From: an uncultured Phycisphaerales bacterium
GTDB lineage: Bacteria; Planctomycetota; Phycisphaerae; Sedimentisphaerales; Anaerobacaceae
Reading direction: 5' to 3'
NCBI GenBank assembly: GCA_903857265.1
Contig: CAIODZ010000022.1
Coordinates: forward strand, 62,001 to 126,000
Length of the DNA: 64,000 bases
Position numbers and translations under genes: made by a program
Notes under the pieces: model-generated
What the model saw: only the letters and a program-made list of their open reading frames with translations
Database searches by the model: none
Told to the model about the DNA's origin: nothing
Shown: positions 18,664-27,313 of the stretch, one piece after another
Numbering within the stretch: position 1 is the first letter of the stretch
Layout of the letters: every line of letters starts with the position of its first letter

Positions 18664-18810
18664 ATGGTGCGCAGAAAATCCGCAATTTTGAGTATTTCAA
18701 CAAATACCGCAGATTCCGCGCGCAAAATCCGGCCCAACCCGACCCGGGCCTGTTGCCCAGGCCGTCTTAATAATTCATTCATCAATCATTTTGAAAGGGA
18801 AGTATCATGA
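18664..18810 (+). CDS. Possible small upstream gene, basic 48-residue peptide
   Basis: An ATG at 18664 preceded by AAGGGA reads 48 residues, Arg-rich (MVRRKSAILSIS...), and its TGA overlaps the ATG of the beta-helix gene (ATGA at 18807-18810). This may be a leader that couples translation, or chance. I know no similar family. Confidence 0.25.
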   Translation: MVRRKSAILSISTNTADSARKIRPNPTRACCPGRLNNSFINHFEREVS

Positions 18811-20924
18811 AACCTGTAATTATCACAATCTGTCTGGTTTTGCTTGCCACAACGGTCTGCGCTTGTGGCGCAGAACGGCTTGTGCCAAGCCAGTACCCCA
18901 CCATCCAGGCAGCCATTGATGCATCTGCGCTATATGGCGACGTTGTAATAATCGCCCCCGGCATTTACACCGGACCCGGAAACTGGGATATTGATCTACG
19001 CGGCAGGACCATAACCGTACAGAGTACAAATCCCGACGACCCTGACGTTGTGGCTGGTACTATAATTGATTGTTACAATCCTGTTCCCAGCGGTTATCAC
19101 AGAGGTTTTATCTTCCAGTCATTCTATAGTTCAGAAACAATAGTCAGCGGTTTGACCATCATAGGCGGCCAGACAGGCCCAATGGACGGCGGCGGTGACC
19201 TTAAGGACGGCGGCGGTATGCGCTTTGCGAATTGCGGCAGTCCAACTATTAAAAATTGTGTAATAACATATAATAATGCGTCGCAGGGGGGCGGTATTTC
19301 CTGCACAAATAATGCCGCTCCGGTTTTCATAAACTGCACCATCTCTGAAAATTGGGCCACTCAAACTGGCGGCGGCGGTTACTGCTATTATGCTTCCCCT
19401 AAATTTTTCGATTGCACCATAATCGGAAATTTTACCACAGCAGCAGGATCAGCAGGACTTAATTATGGCGGCGGCATTTATTTCGAGGGAAACAGCAATC
19501 CAACTCTTGAAAATACTCAGATAATTGACAACCTCGCTTCAGGTGATGGTGGTGGAATCTATTCTCAATATGGACTGTATAATGGACTGAATATAAAACA
19601 TTGTATTATCAGCGGTAATATTTCAGAACGGTCTGGCGGCGCTATTTTCTGTAACAGTAGCACCATGACGCTTTCAAATTGTATCATAACCGGAAATTCT
19701 GCGAGTTTATACGGCGGAGCCGTCTATGCCGGCGACACAACAATCACGAACTGCACTTTTAGCGGCAATCGTACGTATCAAGCATACAATGGTACGATTT
19801 ATGCCGGCGCATCGGTATTCAAAATTACCAATACCATTGTTTGGGAAGATGGAAATATGCCGAATGCGATTCAGCCCCGTGGCATAATGCCCACAGTAAT
19901 GTATTGCGATATACAAGGGCCCTCTAACTATAACATTTACGATGGGACAGGCAGCAATATTGGCAATATTGCTATAGACCCGTGCTTTGTGGCACCAGGT
20001 AAATGGCTGAATAATTATTGGGTATCAGGCGACTATCACCTGAGCATCGATTCGGGGTGCATCAATATGGGAGACCCGAATAATAATGCGTATAAGAATG
20101 ACAGAGATATTGATAGCGAACCACGGATAAAATTCGGCAGAGTTGATATTGGTGCTGATGAAGCCAATACGCATCCAATGGATTTTGACCAGGATGGCTC
20201 AGTTGACTTCAGGGATTTTGCCCGATTTGCAGAAGCATGGCCTTGGCAGGCAAAGTGGGCCAGCCCAGATGCCGGCCTGGTCGCCTATTATCCGTTTAAT
20301 GGAAATGCCAATGATGCCAGCGGCAATAAAAACAACGGAAATGTGGTTGGTGCAGCTTTTGAACCCTACGAAGCTGGTAATACCATGGCCTTGCACTTCC
20401 ATGGAAACATATCATCGTACGTCTTAGTTAAGCGTTCTGCTTCGTTGGAGCCTATAGATGCAATATCTATCTCAATGTGGGTCAAAGGTGTGCCCGGGCA
20501 AGCATGCGGCCATGGATGGGGAACGATTCTTCGCAAGGCAGACGATTGCCAGCCGGGATACTTCATTAGGGGCTGCAACGGCGACACAAGTTTTTGGCTC
20601 TGTGGTGCAAATCCATGTAGCGGGGGAGATTGCTGGACCTCTGGTTTTCCGCTGTTCACAGGGACGAGTTGGCAACATATTGTTGCGACATATTCTCGCA
20701 CCGATGGCTTGATGAAAAGTTTTGAAAACGGTGTGCTCGTCAACCAAACGCCCCTGGCGAATCAGCTTTTGCACTCCGGAAACTTGTACATCGGGGGTGC
20801 AGTCGTGCGTGGAGACGATGGCGGTTTTAACGGTTTGATTAACGAAGTCCGAATTTACAATCGTGCTCTCTCCGCCTCAGAGGTTCAGCGGCTCTACCTT
20901 TCAGGTACTGGTTCTCACCCGTAA
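18807..20924 (+). CDS. Secreted parallel beta-helix protein with dockerin-like and LamG domains
   Basis: 705 residues. Signal peptide (MKPVIITICLVLLATTVCAC); right-handed parallel beta-helix of PbH1 repeats (about 25-400, with repeated units such as SPTIKNCVITYNNAS and GGGIYF); a single EF-hand/dockerin-like loop (DFDQDGSVDFRDFARFAEAW, about 455-475); and a C-terminal LamG/concanavalin-like domain (GLVAYYPFNGNANDASGN to LINEVRIYNRALSASEVQ, about 490-700). Such proteins bind or cut polysaccharide, but no catalytic site is evident. The start has a good ribosome site (AAGGGAAG). Probably exported to the cell surface. Confidence 0.85.
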   Translation: MKPVIITICLVLLATTVCACGAERLVPSQYPTIQAAIDASALYGDVVIIAPGIYTGPGNWDIDLRGRTITVQSTNPDDPDVVAGTIIDCYNPVPSGYHRGFIFQSFYSSETIVSGLTIIGGQTGPMDGGGDLKDGGGMRFANCGSPTIKNCVITYNNASQGGGISCTNNAAPVFINCTISENWATQTGGGGYCYYASPKFFDCTIIGNFTTAAGSAGLNYGGGIYFEGNSNPTLENTQIIDNLASGDGGGIYSQYGLYNGLNIKHCIISGNISERSGGAIFCNSSTMTLSNCIITGNSASLYGGAVYAGDTTITNCTFSGNRTYQAYNGTIYAGASVFKITNTIVWEDGNMPNAIQPRGIMPTVMYCDIQGPSNYNIYDGTGSNIGNIAIDPCFVAPGKWLNNYWVSGDYHLSIDSGCINMGDPNNNAYKNDRDIDSEPRIKFGRVDIGADEANTHPMDFDQDGSVDFRDFARFAEAWPWQAKWASPDAGLVAYYPFNGNANDASGNKNNGNVVGAAFEPYEAGNTMALHFHGNISSYVLVKRSASLEPIDAISISMWVKGVPGQACGHGWGTILRKADDCQPGYFIRGCNGDTSFWLCGANPCSGGDCWTSGFPLFTGTSWQHIVATYSRTDGLMKSFENGVLVNQTPLANQLLHSGNLYIGGAVVRGDDGGFNGLINEVRIYNRALSASEVQRLYLSGTGSHP

Positions 20925-21183
20925 GGTGTGCGCCACCTGATATATAAATATAATGATTTCGCAGGGGGCTGTTGCCTATATTAACAACCGCCCTCTGTTG
21001 CTTTATGCCCCATATTTCCTATTTGCCCTATCCTTTAAACTGCATTGATTTGAGACAATAATTTTACCTCATCGAGCATTTTTATCCCTGTGTTTTGTTC
21101 GTGCCGCTTTACAAATATGCAAGAAAGTGGTCTAATAACCCTTCAGCCAACGGGGGAGCTTAATATGTTTTTGAGAAAGGTAT

Positions 21184-23067
21184 ATGTCGGAGAGCAACGT
21201 TAATAGTAATGGCAATGACAAGGCGCCGATAGCGACCAGCAAGTCGTTTCTGACTGCCGGCCCAACGCTGCACTACAGCCATACTAACGTGCTCGGCTTC
21301 TGGCTGCTGACGATAACCGTCTTTGCTGTGACCTGTCTGTTCTGGTCAAAAATACTAACCGGCTCACCATGGGCATTCAATCCCGACTCGGCAACGACGC
21401 CTGCGTCCTGGCAGATAGGCCGATTCCTCCTGACGGGCGTAAGCATCTTTGAGTACCCCTGGCAAATACTCGTCCTTGCCCTGCTGATGGCGATAATGAC
21501 AGTCGCACCTATCCTCACAGCCCAGCTTCTCAGTTTCAGTTACAGCTTGCCTTTGATTCTGGCCGTGTTTTTCCTCGCGGATTTGCCCGCTTTCGCAGTC
21601 AGCTTGCTGATAAGCTGCCTTGCGGTTACCTGTCGGCCTTTGCGGTTTCGCTCGCGCATAACCTCGCTTGCATTGTGTATGCTCCCTCAGCTTATATATT
21701 GGGGCATTTTCGGCGGCGCAAGAAACGTCGAGCCGATTAAATGGGGATTTTCCTTCACTCCCTGGATTGGCGCCTGGCTGATTGGGCTTGGCGTAGCGGG
21801 CGCGGTGCTCGGCATCGGGCATTTCAGCCGGTACAGGCCGGGGCTGATTTGGGCAGCCACCACAATTCTGCTCATTCTCGCGATAATAACCTTCAGATTA
21901 TGGATAGGGTTTGATGAGCTGGATTACCAGCTTTACATCGCCCGCAATAACCCGGAGCAGGTAGCGGAATTTCACGACCACAGTATTACCAAGGCAATCG
22001 ACCGGGCCATAAAAAATCCCGCCGTCGCAAAATACCTGGGCGGCTTTTTCTACCCGACTGAGCCGATAGCGTTGCGCAAAGAATTAAAGGACGAAATTCA
22101 GGCACAGCTCGTTCACGACCGATGGCCTACGTGGTTTGTCGTCCCGCAGGAATTAAGATACCAGGAAAAAAGAGAATGGCTGCTTGAGCAATACGACTTG
22201 TTTATCAACCGCCGACCCAAAAGCAAACGCATGCCCATCGCCCTGTATTACAAGGCCCTATTGACCGAATACAGCCCCGATTATCGTCTGCTTGACGAGA
22301 AAGAAACGCTTCATTTCTACAGCGATTACCCATTCGACCGTTCACGTGCCGTGTGGTTCCAGTTATACACCGGCTTTGCCAATAGTCCCGAATCGCTCGA
22401 AGCTCGCTGGCGAATCGCGATGCAATGGGCGGGCCAGGCAAGGTTTGACGAGGCACAAGCCATTATTGCCGAGGACTCCAACTTGCTCGAAACACGTCTG
22501 AAACTTCTTGCCGGCGACCAGCCCGCCGAGGACTCGATATTCGGTCTGTTCCGACCGCCTCTCGATTCGGCGATGACCGTATCCAAACTAATGGAATTGC
22601 AGCGAAAACTCAGCCAGTTGCGCACCCTTATCAGCTCAGATAACTACACCGCCAAACCTGATTCCGTAAAACGGCTCGCAAGATTTGTTACGCTGAACCA
22701 AAACAGCCCGGATTATGCAGGTCAGCTCGACGAACTGCTCTCCGAAATGGGCAAAAACGACCCCCTGCGCGACAACGTCCTGCTCGCACAGATTAAACTC
22801 ATACCCGATGAACAGCTCCTCGCTGAAAAACTCGCCGAAATGCACACGCAGCATTACCGCACCGACGGCGGCATGCAGGCCCTCTACGAGCTTTCCCTGC
22901 TCAGAATCCACTTCTGGCAGCAGCAGGACCCCGCAAACATCGAACAGAAAAAGAAATCTCTCGCGGACGCAAGAGCAACACTCACGGAATTTCTGCGTAT
23001 GTACCCCAATAGTTTTCCCGCGGAGCAGGTTAAGAAAAACCTCGCCAGTTTACCCGCAGGCGATTGA
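21184..23067 (+). CDS. Multi-pass membrane protein with helical-repeat C-terminal half
   Basis: 627 residues. After about 40 polar residues there are some six membrane segments (for example LGFWLLTITVFAVTCLFW and WQILVLALLMAIMTVAPIL) up to residue 240. The C-terminal 380 residues are soluble and alpha-helical with tetratricopeptide-like spacing (YKALLTEYSPDYRLLDEKE; LYTGFANSPESLEARWRIA). I do not recognise the family; similar membrane plus helical-repeat proteins occur in Planctomycetes. The start follows AGAAAGG. The next gene is ispD after a 103-base gap. Confidence 0.7.
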   Translation: MSESNVNSNGNDKAPIATSKSFLTAGPTLHYSHTNVLGFWLLTITVFAVTCLFWSKILTGSPWAFNPDSATTPASWQIGRFLLTGVSIFEYPWQILVLALLMAIMTVAPILTAQLLSFSYSLPLILAVFFLADLPAFAVSLLISCLAVTCRPLRFRSRITSLALCMLPQLIYWGIFGGARNVEPIKWGFSFTPWIGAWLIGLGVAGAVLGIGHFSRYRPGLIWAATTILLILAIITFRLWIGFDELDYQLYIARNNPEQVAEFHDHSITKAIDRAIKNPAVAKYLGGFFYPTEPIALRKELKDEIQAQLVHDRWPTWFVVPQELRYQEKREWLLEQYDLFINRRPKSKRMPIALYYKALLTEYSPDYRLLDEKETLHFYSDYPFDRSRAVWFQLYTGFANSPESLEARWRIAMQWAGQARFDEAQAIIAEDSNLLETRLKLLAGDQPAEDSIFGLFRPPLDSAMTVSKLMELQRKLSQLRTLISSDNYTAKPDSVKRLARFVTLNQNSPDYAGQLDELLSEMGKNDPLRDNVLLAQIKLIPDEQLLAEKLAEMHTQHYRTDGGMQALYELSLLRIHFWQQQDPANIEQKKKSLADARATLTEFLRMYPNSFPAEQVKKNLASLPAGD

Positions 23068-23113
23068 TACCAGCCCCCCTGCTAACCCCAATTTATCCTG
23101 CACATAACAGGTG

Positions 23114-23141
23114 TTGACAATCACGTGCGTTTGCTTATGCT
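23114..23141 (+). promoter_or_regulatory. Possible promoter for ispD
   Basis: TTGACA (23114-23119) is followed after 16 bases by TATGCT (23136-23141), a weaker -10 box, 30 bases ahead of the ispD start. Confidence 0.35.
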
Positions 23142-23170
23142 TTTGGTTGATTTTATGGAGATTTGACATT

Positions 23171-23908
23171 ATGCCTAATGTTGCGGCGATAATTTGTGCA
23201 GCAGGCCCCGGTCGAAGATTCGGCGGTAAACGACATAAACAATTCGTCGATATCGGAGGTCGCGCCGCCTTCCTGCGAAGCGTCGAACTGTTCTCGAACC
23301 GCGAAGACGTCAAACAAATCCTCCTGGCTATCCCGCAGGAAGATGAAGAAATTGTGGAAATCCGCTATGGCGCCAACCTCTCGCTTTTCAACGTCAAGGT
23401 CCTCATAGGCGGCGTAACTCGTTTCGAAACCGTCAACAAGGCGCTCCAGTTATTAAAAGACGATATCGAGCTTGTCGCGATTCACGACGCCGCCCGATGC
23501 TGCGTAACCGCTAAATGGATTGATGATGCTATAAAGACCGCCGCCAAAACCGGCGCCGCGATTCTCGCCTGCCCCGTTATAGCCACCCTCAAAGAAGTCA
23601 AAGATGGTGTCATTGTAAAAAACGTTGACCGGACTACTCTTTACGAGGCGCAGACGCCTCAGGTCTTCGAGGTAAAGCTGTTGAAACAGTCCCGCGAAAA
23701 AGTCACTAAGGAAAACGCCGAAAAAATTACTGATGATTCACAGTTAGTCGAAGCGCTTGGCCACAAGGTCTCGATTGTCGAGACCGATTCCTCGAACATC
23801 AAGATTACATACCCTGCCGACGCCGCGATTGCTGAAGCCATTCTCAAGGCCCGACCCGACCCGAAAAAAGAGGGCTACATCGGCCCATTCTACGAAGCAC
23901 AATGGTGA
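23171..23908 (+). CDS. ispD: 2-C-methyl-D-erythritol 4-phosphate cytidylyltransferase
   Basis: 245 residues. The nucleotide-binding motif IICAAGPGRRFGGKRHKQF is the IspD version of AAGxGxRMG...KQ. The substrate loops HDAARCC (usually HDAARP) and RTTLYEAQTPQVF are present, as is TDDSQLVE. The enzyme joins CTP to MEP in the non-mevalonate isoprenoid pathway in the cytoplasm. I chose ATG 23171 because GGAG lies just upstream and the family motif begins at once; the frame is open back to 23111. The stop codon lies inside a perfect 13-bp hairpin. No ispF follows. Confidence 0.92.
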   Translation: MPNVAAIICAAGPGRRFGGKRHKQFVDIGGRAAFLRSVELFSNREDVKQILLAIPQEDEEIVEIRYGANLSLFNVKVLIGGVTRFETVNKALQLLKDDIELVAIHDAARCCVTAKWIDDAIKTAAKTGAAILACPVIATLKEVKDGVIVKNVDRTTLYEAQTPQVFEVKLLKQSREKVTKENAEKITDDSQLVEALGHKVSIVETDSSNIKITYPADAAIAEAILKARPDPKKEGYIGPFYEAQW

Positions 23909-23924
23909 TTTATCACCATTGTGC
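23897..23924. terminator. Perfect 13-bp hairpin at the end of ispD
   Basis: GCACAATGGTGAT (23897-23909) and ATCACCATTGTGC (23912-23924) are exact reverse complements with a 2-base loop. It spans the ispD stop codon. A second pair GCCCCCAT/ATGGGGGC follows (about 23926-23967) around a short run of T, so transcription may stop here. Confidence 0.5.
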
Positions 23925-24061
23925 GCAGCCCCCATGTCGTTTTTCCGAAGGAAAATTTATGGGGGCGAAGCCCAGTGGTAACGTAACTGCTTTCCTGTCC
24001 TTGACTTATAGAAACCCCGTAAAGAACATTAAAAAAAATTTCAAAAATCTTCTTTTTCCCA

Positions 24062-24090
24062 TTGACAAATACACGCTTATCGTGTAATAA
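24062..24090 (+). promoter_or_regulatory. Promoter with overlapping inverted-repeat operator
   Basis: TTGACA (24062-24067), 17 bases, then TAATAA (24085-24090) make a strong sigma-70 promoter 46 bases before the DUF2975-like gene. The spacer contains ACACG-CTTAT-CGTGT (24071-24085), an inverted repeat reaching the -10 box, well placed as the operator of the XRE protein encoded second in the unit. Confidence 0.7.
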
Positions 24091-24135
24091 TCTATGATGA
24101 TAGGTTAAACAAATATAATAGAAAGGAGGCACTTT

Positions 24136-24672
24136 ATGACACAGTTCATTGAAAAACATCGTCGGCTATTACAGGCATACTGCCTTATAGCCCGCGGCCT
24201 CGGCTTGGTCTTGCTTCTGGGTGGAGTTTTCTGGCTTTTTGCGATTCTCGGAAATCATTGGCAAATCCAGGATGAGCAACGGCAGATAGATTTCCTGCTT
24301 TATGTTATTTCCAGCCTGGTCTATGACTTTGTTATCCCGGGTTTCCTGGCCTTCGCCATCGGGGGACTCCTTGATTATTTACTCCGCCCCATGAAAAAGC
24401 CGCCTCTTATCCTCGGAATGACGGACAAATTATGCTATATCTACGCCTTCTTTCTGATTTTCAAAATGCTGCCCTTAAGGGTCATGCACGACGGCATCCT
24501 GTTTGTAAATCTCAGGTATTTAACAATTCCCGAACTATCGGAACATGCCCAACTACTGTTAGTGCAGCCGGTGCTTGTGACAACCATTGTGAAAATTCTG
24601 CTTCTCATCGGCATCGGGATGATACTGCATCGTTTGCTTCCCGTCATCGAAGAATCGAAAACGCTGGTCTAA
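24136..24672 (+). CDS. Membrane protein, DUF2975-like
   Basis: 178 residues with four hydrophobic segments (IARGLGLVLLLGGVFWLFAI; a stretch near residues 52-70; FFLIFKMLPL; ILLLIGIGMILHRLLPVI). The layout and its pairing with a small XRE repressor fit the DUF2975 family, a membrane partner of YozG-like regulators; I judge this from organisation and profile. Very strong ribosome site (GAAAGGAGG). The stop lies 12 bases before the XRE gene. Function of the family is unknown. Confidence 0.65.
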   Translation: MTQFIEKHRRLLQAYCLIARGLGLVLLLGGVFWLFAILGNHWQIQDEQRQIDFLLYVISSLVYDFVIPGFLAFAIGGLLDYLLRPMKKPPLILGMTDKLCYIYAFFLIFKMLPLRVMHDGILFVNLRYLTIPELSEHAQLLLVQPVLVTTIVKILLLIGIGMILHRLLPVIEESKTLV

Positions 24673-24684
24673 GGAGGACAATAG

Positions 24685-24900
24685 ATGATTAATATTCGAC
24701 TCGATTACGTTCTTCTTGACAAGCGGATGAAACTAACGGAACTTGCGGACGCCACCGGCATCGCCCTGAATAACCTCTCGGTACTGAAGACCAACAAGGC
24801 GCGTGCGATTCGTTTTTCCACGCTCAACTCAATCTGCAAGGCGTTGAATTGCTCGCCAGGCGATTTGCTCGAATACGTCCCTGACCCGCCTAAGGCGTGA
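24685..24900 (+). CDS. Small XRE/Cro-type transcriptional regulator (YozG-like)
   Basis: 71 residues, nearly all one helix-turn-helix domain: MINIRLDYVLLDKRMKLTEL, then ADATGIALNNLSVLKTNKAR and LNSICKALNCSPGDLLEYVP, the YozG/Cro-C1 family. Strong ribosome site AGGAGGA. It is the second gene of a two-gene unit with the membrane protein. An inverted repeat in the promoter spacer at 24071-24085 is a likely target, giving negative autoregulation. Confidence 0.85.
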   Translation: MINIRLDYVLLDKRMKLTELADATGIALNNLSVLKTNKARAIRFSTLNSICKALNCSPGDLLEYVPDPPKA

Positions 24901-24966
24901 TTTACTTGGTCATTGGCTATTGGACATTTATCCGCCGTAGTTTTAACGAAGGCGGATTGGACATTT

Positions 24967-25060
24967 CCCTCCCTTCTCCCTTCTAACTTCTCAATTCTAA
25001 CTTCTAAATTCTAAATTCTCCCTTCTCACTTCTAACTTCTAACTTCTAAATTCTAACTTG
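24967..25060. repeat. Degenerate short-period repeat (TTCTAACTTCTAAATTC)
   Basis: About 10 imperfect copies of a 7-10 base unit (ACTTCTA, AATTCTA, CCCTTCT) fill the space between the XRE gene and the first HNH gene and reach into the HNH gene's last codons. Similar tracts with different units occur elsewhere in the window. Confidence 0.6.
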
Positions 25061-25695
25061 CGTTTTATTAACGCGCCAATCCTCGCAAACAATGCTCTTG
25101 AACTCTCTTCTTTTTCCGGAAAGTTCAGTCGGGCAAATTCGCCATAATACTTTTTAGCCGCTTCATCATAAGCCCGGGCGGCTTCTATTTCGGTCTCGAA
25201 TCTGCCTATTTTAATCCGTTTCCCCTTGTGTGTTATCCGGCAGTCCCATTTTTTTGATGGTTTATAAAAATTTACGCAGATATATTGAGACGAGGTGTTT
25301 TTCTTCTTTCGCCTGTTAAGCATATTTTCTGATCGCGTCGCAAATCGAAGGTTCGCCCGACGATTATCCAATGAATCGCAATTCCTGTGGTCAACAAACC
25401 TCTCATCGACCGGCTTCATTATCTCCCTGTGCATATACACCATCTTTGTCTTTCTTGGACTTACTAATTTGTGTCGAATCGCGTATAAATTTACTCCTCC
25501 CTTCCCGCTTGCGTGTGCAACCCATTTGTATTTCCGCAGCTGATAATAATCGGCCTGTTCTAAAATCGTCCATATACCTTCGCCCAAGTAAATCCGCCGA
25601 TATGTGTAGCCATAACGGAACAGGCGATAGGCGAGCAGTGGACATACGAAAATAAAGTCGAGCCAGTTTTGAATCGTTATTAGTTGTGCAGACAT
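25039..25695 (-). CDS. HNH endonuclease with AP2 DNA-binding domain (copy A)
   Basis: 218 residues. The N-terminal 60 residues are strand-rich (WLDFIFVCPLLAYRLFRYGY...). A homing-type HNH nuclease centre follows (VDHRNCDSLDNRRANLRFAT), then an AP2/ERF DNA-binding domain (SQYICVNFYKPSKKWDCRI ... AARAYDEAAKKYYGEFARLN). Such HNH-AP2 genes are mobile, self-inserting elements. Start ATG 25695 has GGAGG upstream. A paralog lies at 50058-50642, and both share a 160-base conserved element about 170-180 bases upstream. The C-terminal 25 residues after ARLNFP are absent from copy B. I see no split host gene around it. Confidence 0.85.
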   Translation of the reverse strand: MSAQLITIQNWLDFIFVCPLLAYRLFRYGYTYRRIYLGEGIWTILEQADYYQLRKYKWVAHASGKGGVNLYAIRHKLVSPRKTKMVYMHREIMKPVDERFVDHRNCDSLDNRRANLRFATRSENMLNRRKKKNTSSQYICVNFYKPSKKWDCRITHKGKRIKIGRFETEIEAARAYDEAAKKYYGEFARLNFPEKEESSRALFARIGALIKRKLEFRS

Positions 25696-25721
25696 ACTTC
25701 AATCCTCCAATCTCTTTTGCC

Positions 25722-25775
25722 ACAGAGATATTTTTTTGGCCACCGAGGGCACAGAGTTCACAGAGTATTTTTGTT
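25722..25775. repeat. Intergenic CCACCGAGGGCACAGAGTTCACAGAG tract
   Basis: A short imperfect CACAGAG tandem in the leader of HNH copy A. Related sequence recurs at 32776-32815, 42800-42855, 54771-54800 and 60260-60300. Non-coding. Confidence 0.55.
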
Positions 25776-25877
25776 TTAACTACAATTAGAAATCCAAAAT
25801 TAAATCGCCAATCGGCAATCGAAAATCTTCCTGGAACTTCTGTTCCTGATGCCTTGCCCTCCCGGGGTGAAATGCGT

Positions 25878-26037
25878 GCGCTTCTGCGCTACTACGGAGG
25901 AACTACGTCCCTCTATATATAAGGTGAAATTTTGGGCATTTTAAGCACTTACGAAACTTTATTTTTCCGCCCAAAATTGGTAAGTCCTTGCACCGTAAGG
26001 AATAAAAAAATATTTAGAAAATCGCTGGATTTTTTTG
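25878..26037 (-). repeat. Conserved upstream element of HNH-AP2 gene, copy A (possible structured leader)
   Basis: This 160-base block aligns without gaps to 50807-50967 at roughly three quarters identity. Both lie 165-183 bases before the HNH-AP2 start on the same strand. The best-kept part on the minus strand reads TATATAGAGGGACGT...TTCCTC...GTAGTAGCGCAGAAGCGC; it can form GAGG/CCTC and GCGC-AGAA-GCGC hairpins, and nearby differences fall in loops. A minus-strand TTGACA (26036-26041) with TCTAAA 17 bases on could be a promoter in copy A only. A leader RNA, promoter or recognition site are all possible. Confidence 0.6.
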
Positions 26038-26088
26038 TCAATATGGGTAATCTCGAAAAAAACGGTTGCTGTACCCATTATTCCCCTC

Positions 26089-26325
26089 CTACTCCTTTGT
26101 GTCTTTGATTTCCTGCTTTGCTTTTTTTCTTTCCCTAAGACCTTCCATTGATTCCCAAAAAAAGGAAGACCCCAGCATAACAAGGGGAACGCCAGATAGA
26201 ATTGTAGCAATAGAACGGCCATCCAATTTTAAAGCTGGAACGAGAATAGTAATAACACCGCCAAGCGTTAATATAATCGAAAGAAATAACCTTTTCCATT
26301 CAATATCAGGTTTCATATCAGGCAT
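26089..26325 (-). CDS. Small two-segment membrane protein
   Basis: 78 residues from ATG 26325 (AAAGGAA about 8 bases upstream; the frame is open to 26358). Two membrane segments (LFLSIILTLGGVITILVPAL and ATILSGVPLVMLGSSFFW) and a charged tail (LRERKKAKQEIKDTKE). I do not recognise the family. It is transcribed on the minus strand between the DUF4145 gene and the HNH-A leader. Confidence 0.55.
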   Translation of the reverse strand: MPDMKPDIEWKRLFLSIILTLGGVITILVPALKLDGRSIATILSGVPLVMLGSSFFWESMEGLRERKKAKQEIKDTKE

Positions 26326-26455
26326 ATCAAAATTCCTTTCCAAATAATCCGCAACCACGAAAATCTGGGGATGCCATACTTGTTTTCATTTTACCCTAGG
26401 CGGATAAATCTCGCCCTTATCAAAAATAGGTGATTGCCCGAAGTTATTCCCCTAG

Positions 26456-27085
26456 CTATTTCTTAGTTTCAGAATCACCAATTCCGCGAGACACCATCGC
26501 CGGAAGCACAAATAGGTATTGAGCAAACGACAATGCAAAATCAAAGGTCAATTTGGCATCCTTATCAGTTGGCAACGGGGATTTCTTGTCGGCGTGTCTT
26601 TGGTCGTTTGCATCCAATCTGATTTGATGAGCCCATTTTGACATTTCGCCTGTAATTAAATGGTCTTGTGCAGCTTTATCAATTCTCTCGTATAATGAGC
26701 CCTTTGTGTAACCTTTCTCTTTTAGCATTGCATCGACCGCACTCGCACAAAGCATAATAGCACCAGCAGGTGCGTGGAGTGAGTTTTGTGCCTGTCGTAA
26801 AAGTTCACGGGATTTCTCTGGGATTGAATCGCTAATGATTGGTATGTCAGGGTAAATTGCTACGATTTGACATTCTTCATCTGGAATACCTTCGTAATAA
26901 TATGCCATAGCAGTGACAACACCACCACAGGAGTTACAGGCGTAAACACCCCACCATTTTTTATCAACTCCCATATTGTTCTTGGTTCCAAAAATATCTC
27001 TGGCACGACACAACGTTGGACTCGCTCTACCACAGTGAGGGCAAGAGTCGATAGCGAGTTGGTCCCTTAAATATATAGGTTTCAT
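26456..27085 (-). CDS. DUF4145 protein with N-terminal zinc ribbon
   Basis: About 209 residues from ATG 27085 (AAGGAT upstream). The N-terminus has two CxxC pairs (CPHCGRASPTLC and YACNSCGG) forming a zinc ribbon. The C-terminal half is the alpha-helical DUF4145 domain (ELLRQAQNSLHAPAGAIM, then ANDQRHADK). DUF4145 occurs in accessory regions and on some restriction-type proteins, with unproven function; several helical domains of this type are relatives of HEPN. Here it is alone, without nuclease or helicase partner. Confidence 0.75.
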   Translation of the reverse strand: MKPIYLRDQLAIDSCPHCGRASPTLCRARDIFGTKNNMGVDKKWWGVYACNSCGGVVTAMAYYYEGIPDEECQIVAIYPDIPIISDSIPEKSRELLRQAQNSLHAPAGAIMLCASAVDAMLKEKGYTKGSLYERIDKAAQDHLITGEMSKWAHQIRLDANDQRHADKKSPLPTDKDAKLTFDFALSFAQYLFVLPAMVSRGIGDSETKK

Positions 27086-27313
27086 AGATATATCCTTAAA
27101 ATGATTTATCACAGGAAAGGATATACTACTGACCCCTTACAGTCAAGGATTGTGTAAACCGAATCTCTTCCGGCCTTAAGAAAACAATATAACGCTAAAC
27201 AGCAAAAGAAGACAAGTATTTTTTGGTTAACCATAATATTTGTCCCTTGAAAACCGGGCAGATTTTTATTACCCTTGGTCTCTATGATAAAATGGCTATT
27301 AGGGGAGCGCAAA

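Noticed and set aside
25039-26037. IscB/HEARO (omega RNA) system
   Set aside because: The protein has HNH plus AP2 but no RuvC parts or IscB layout, and I cannot match the upstream element to the known HEARO structure.
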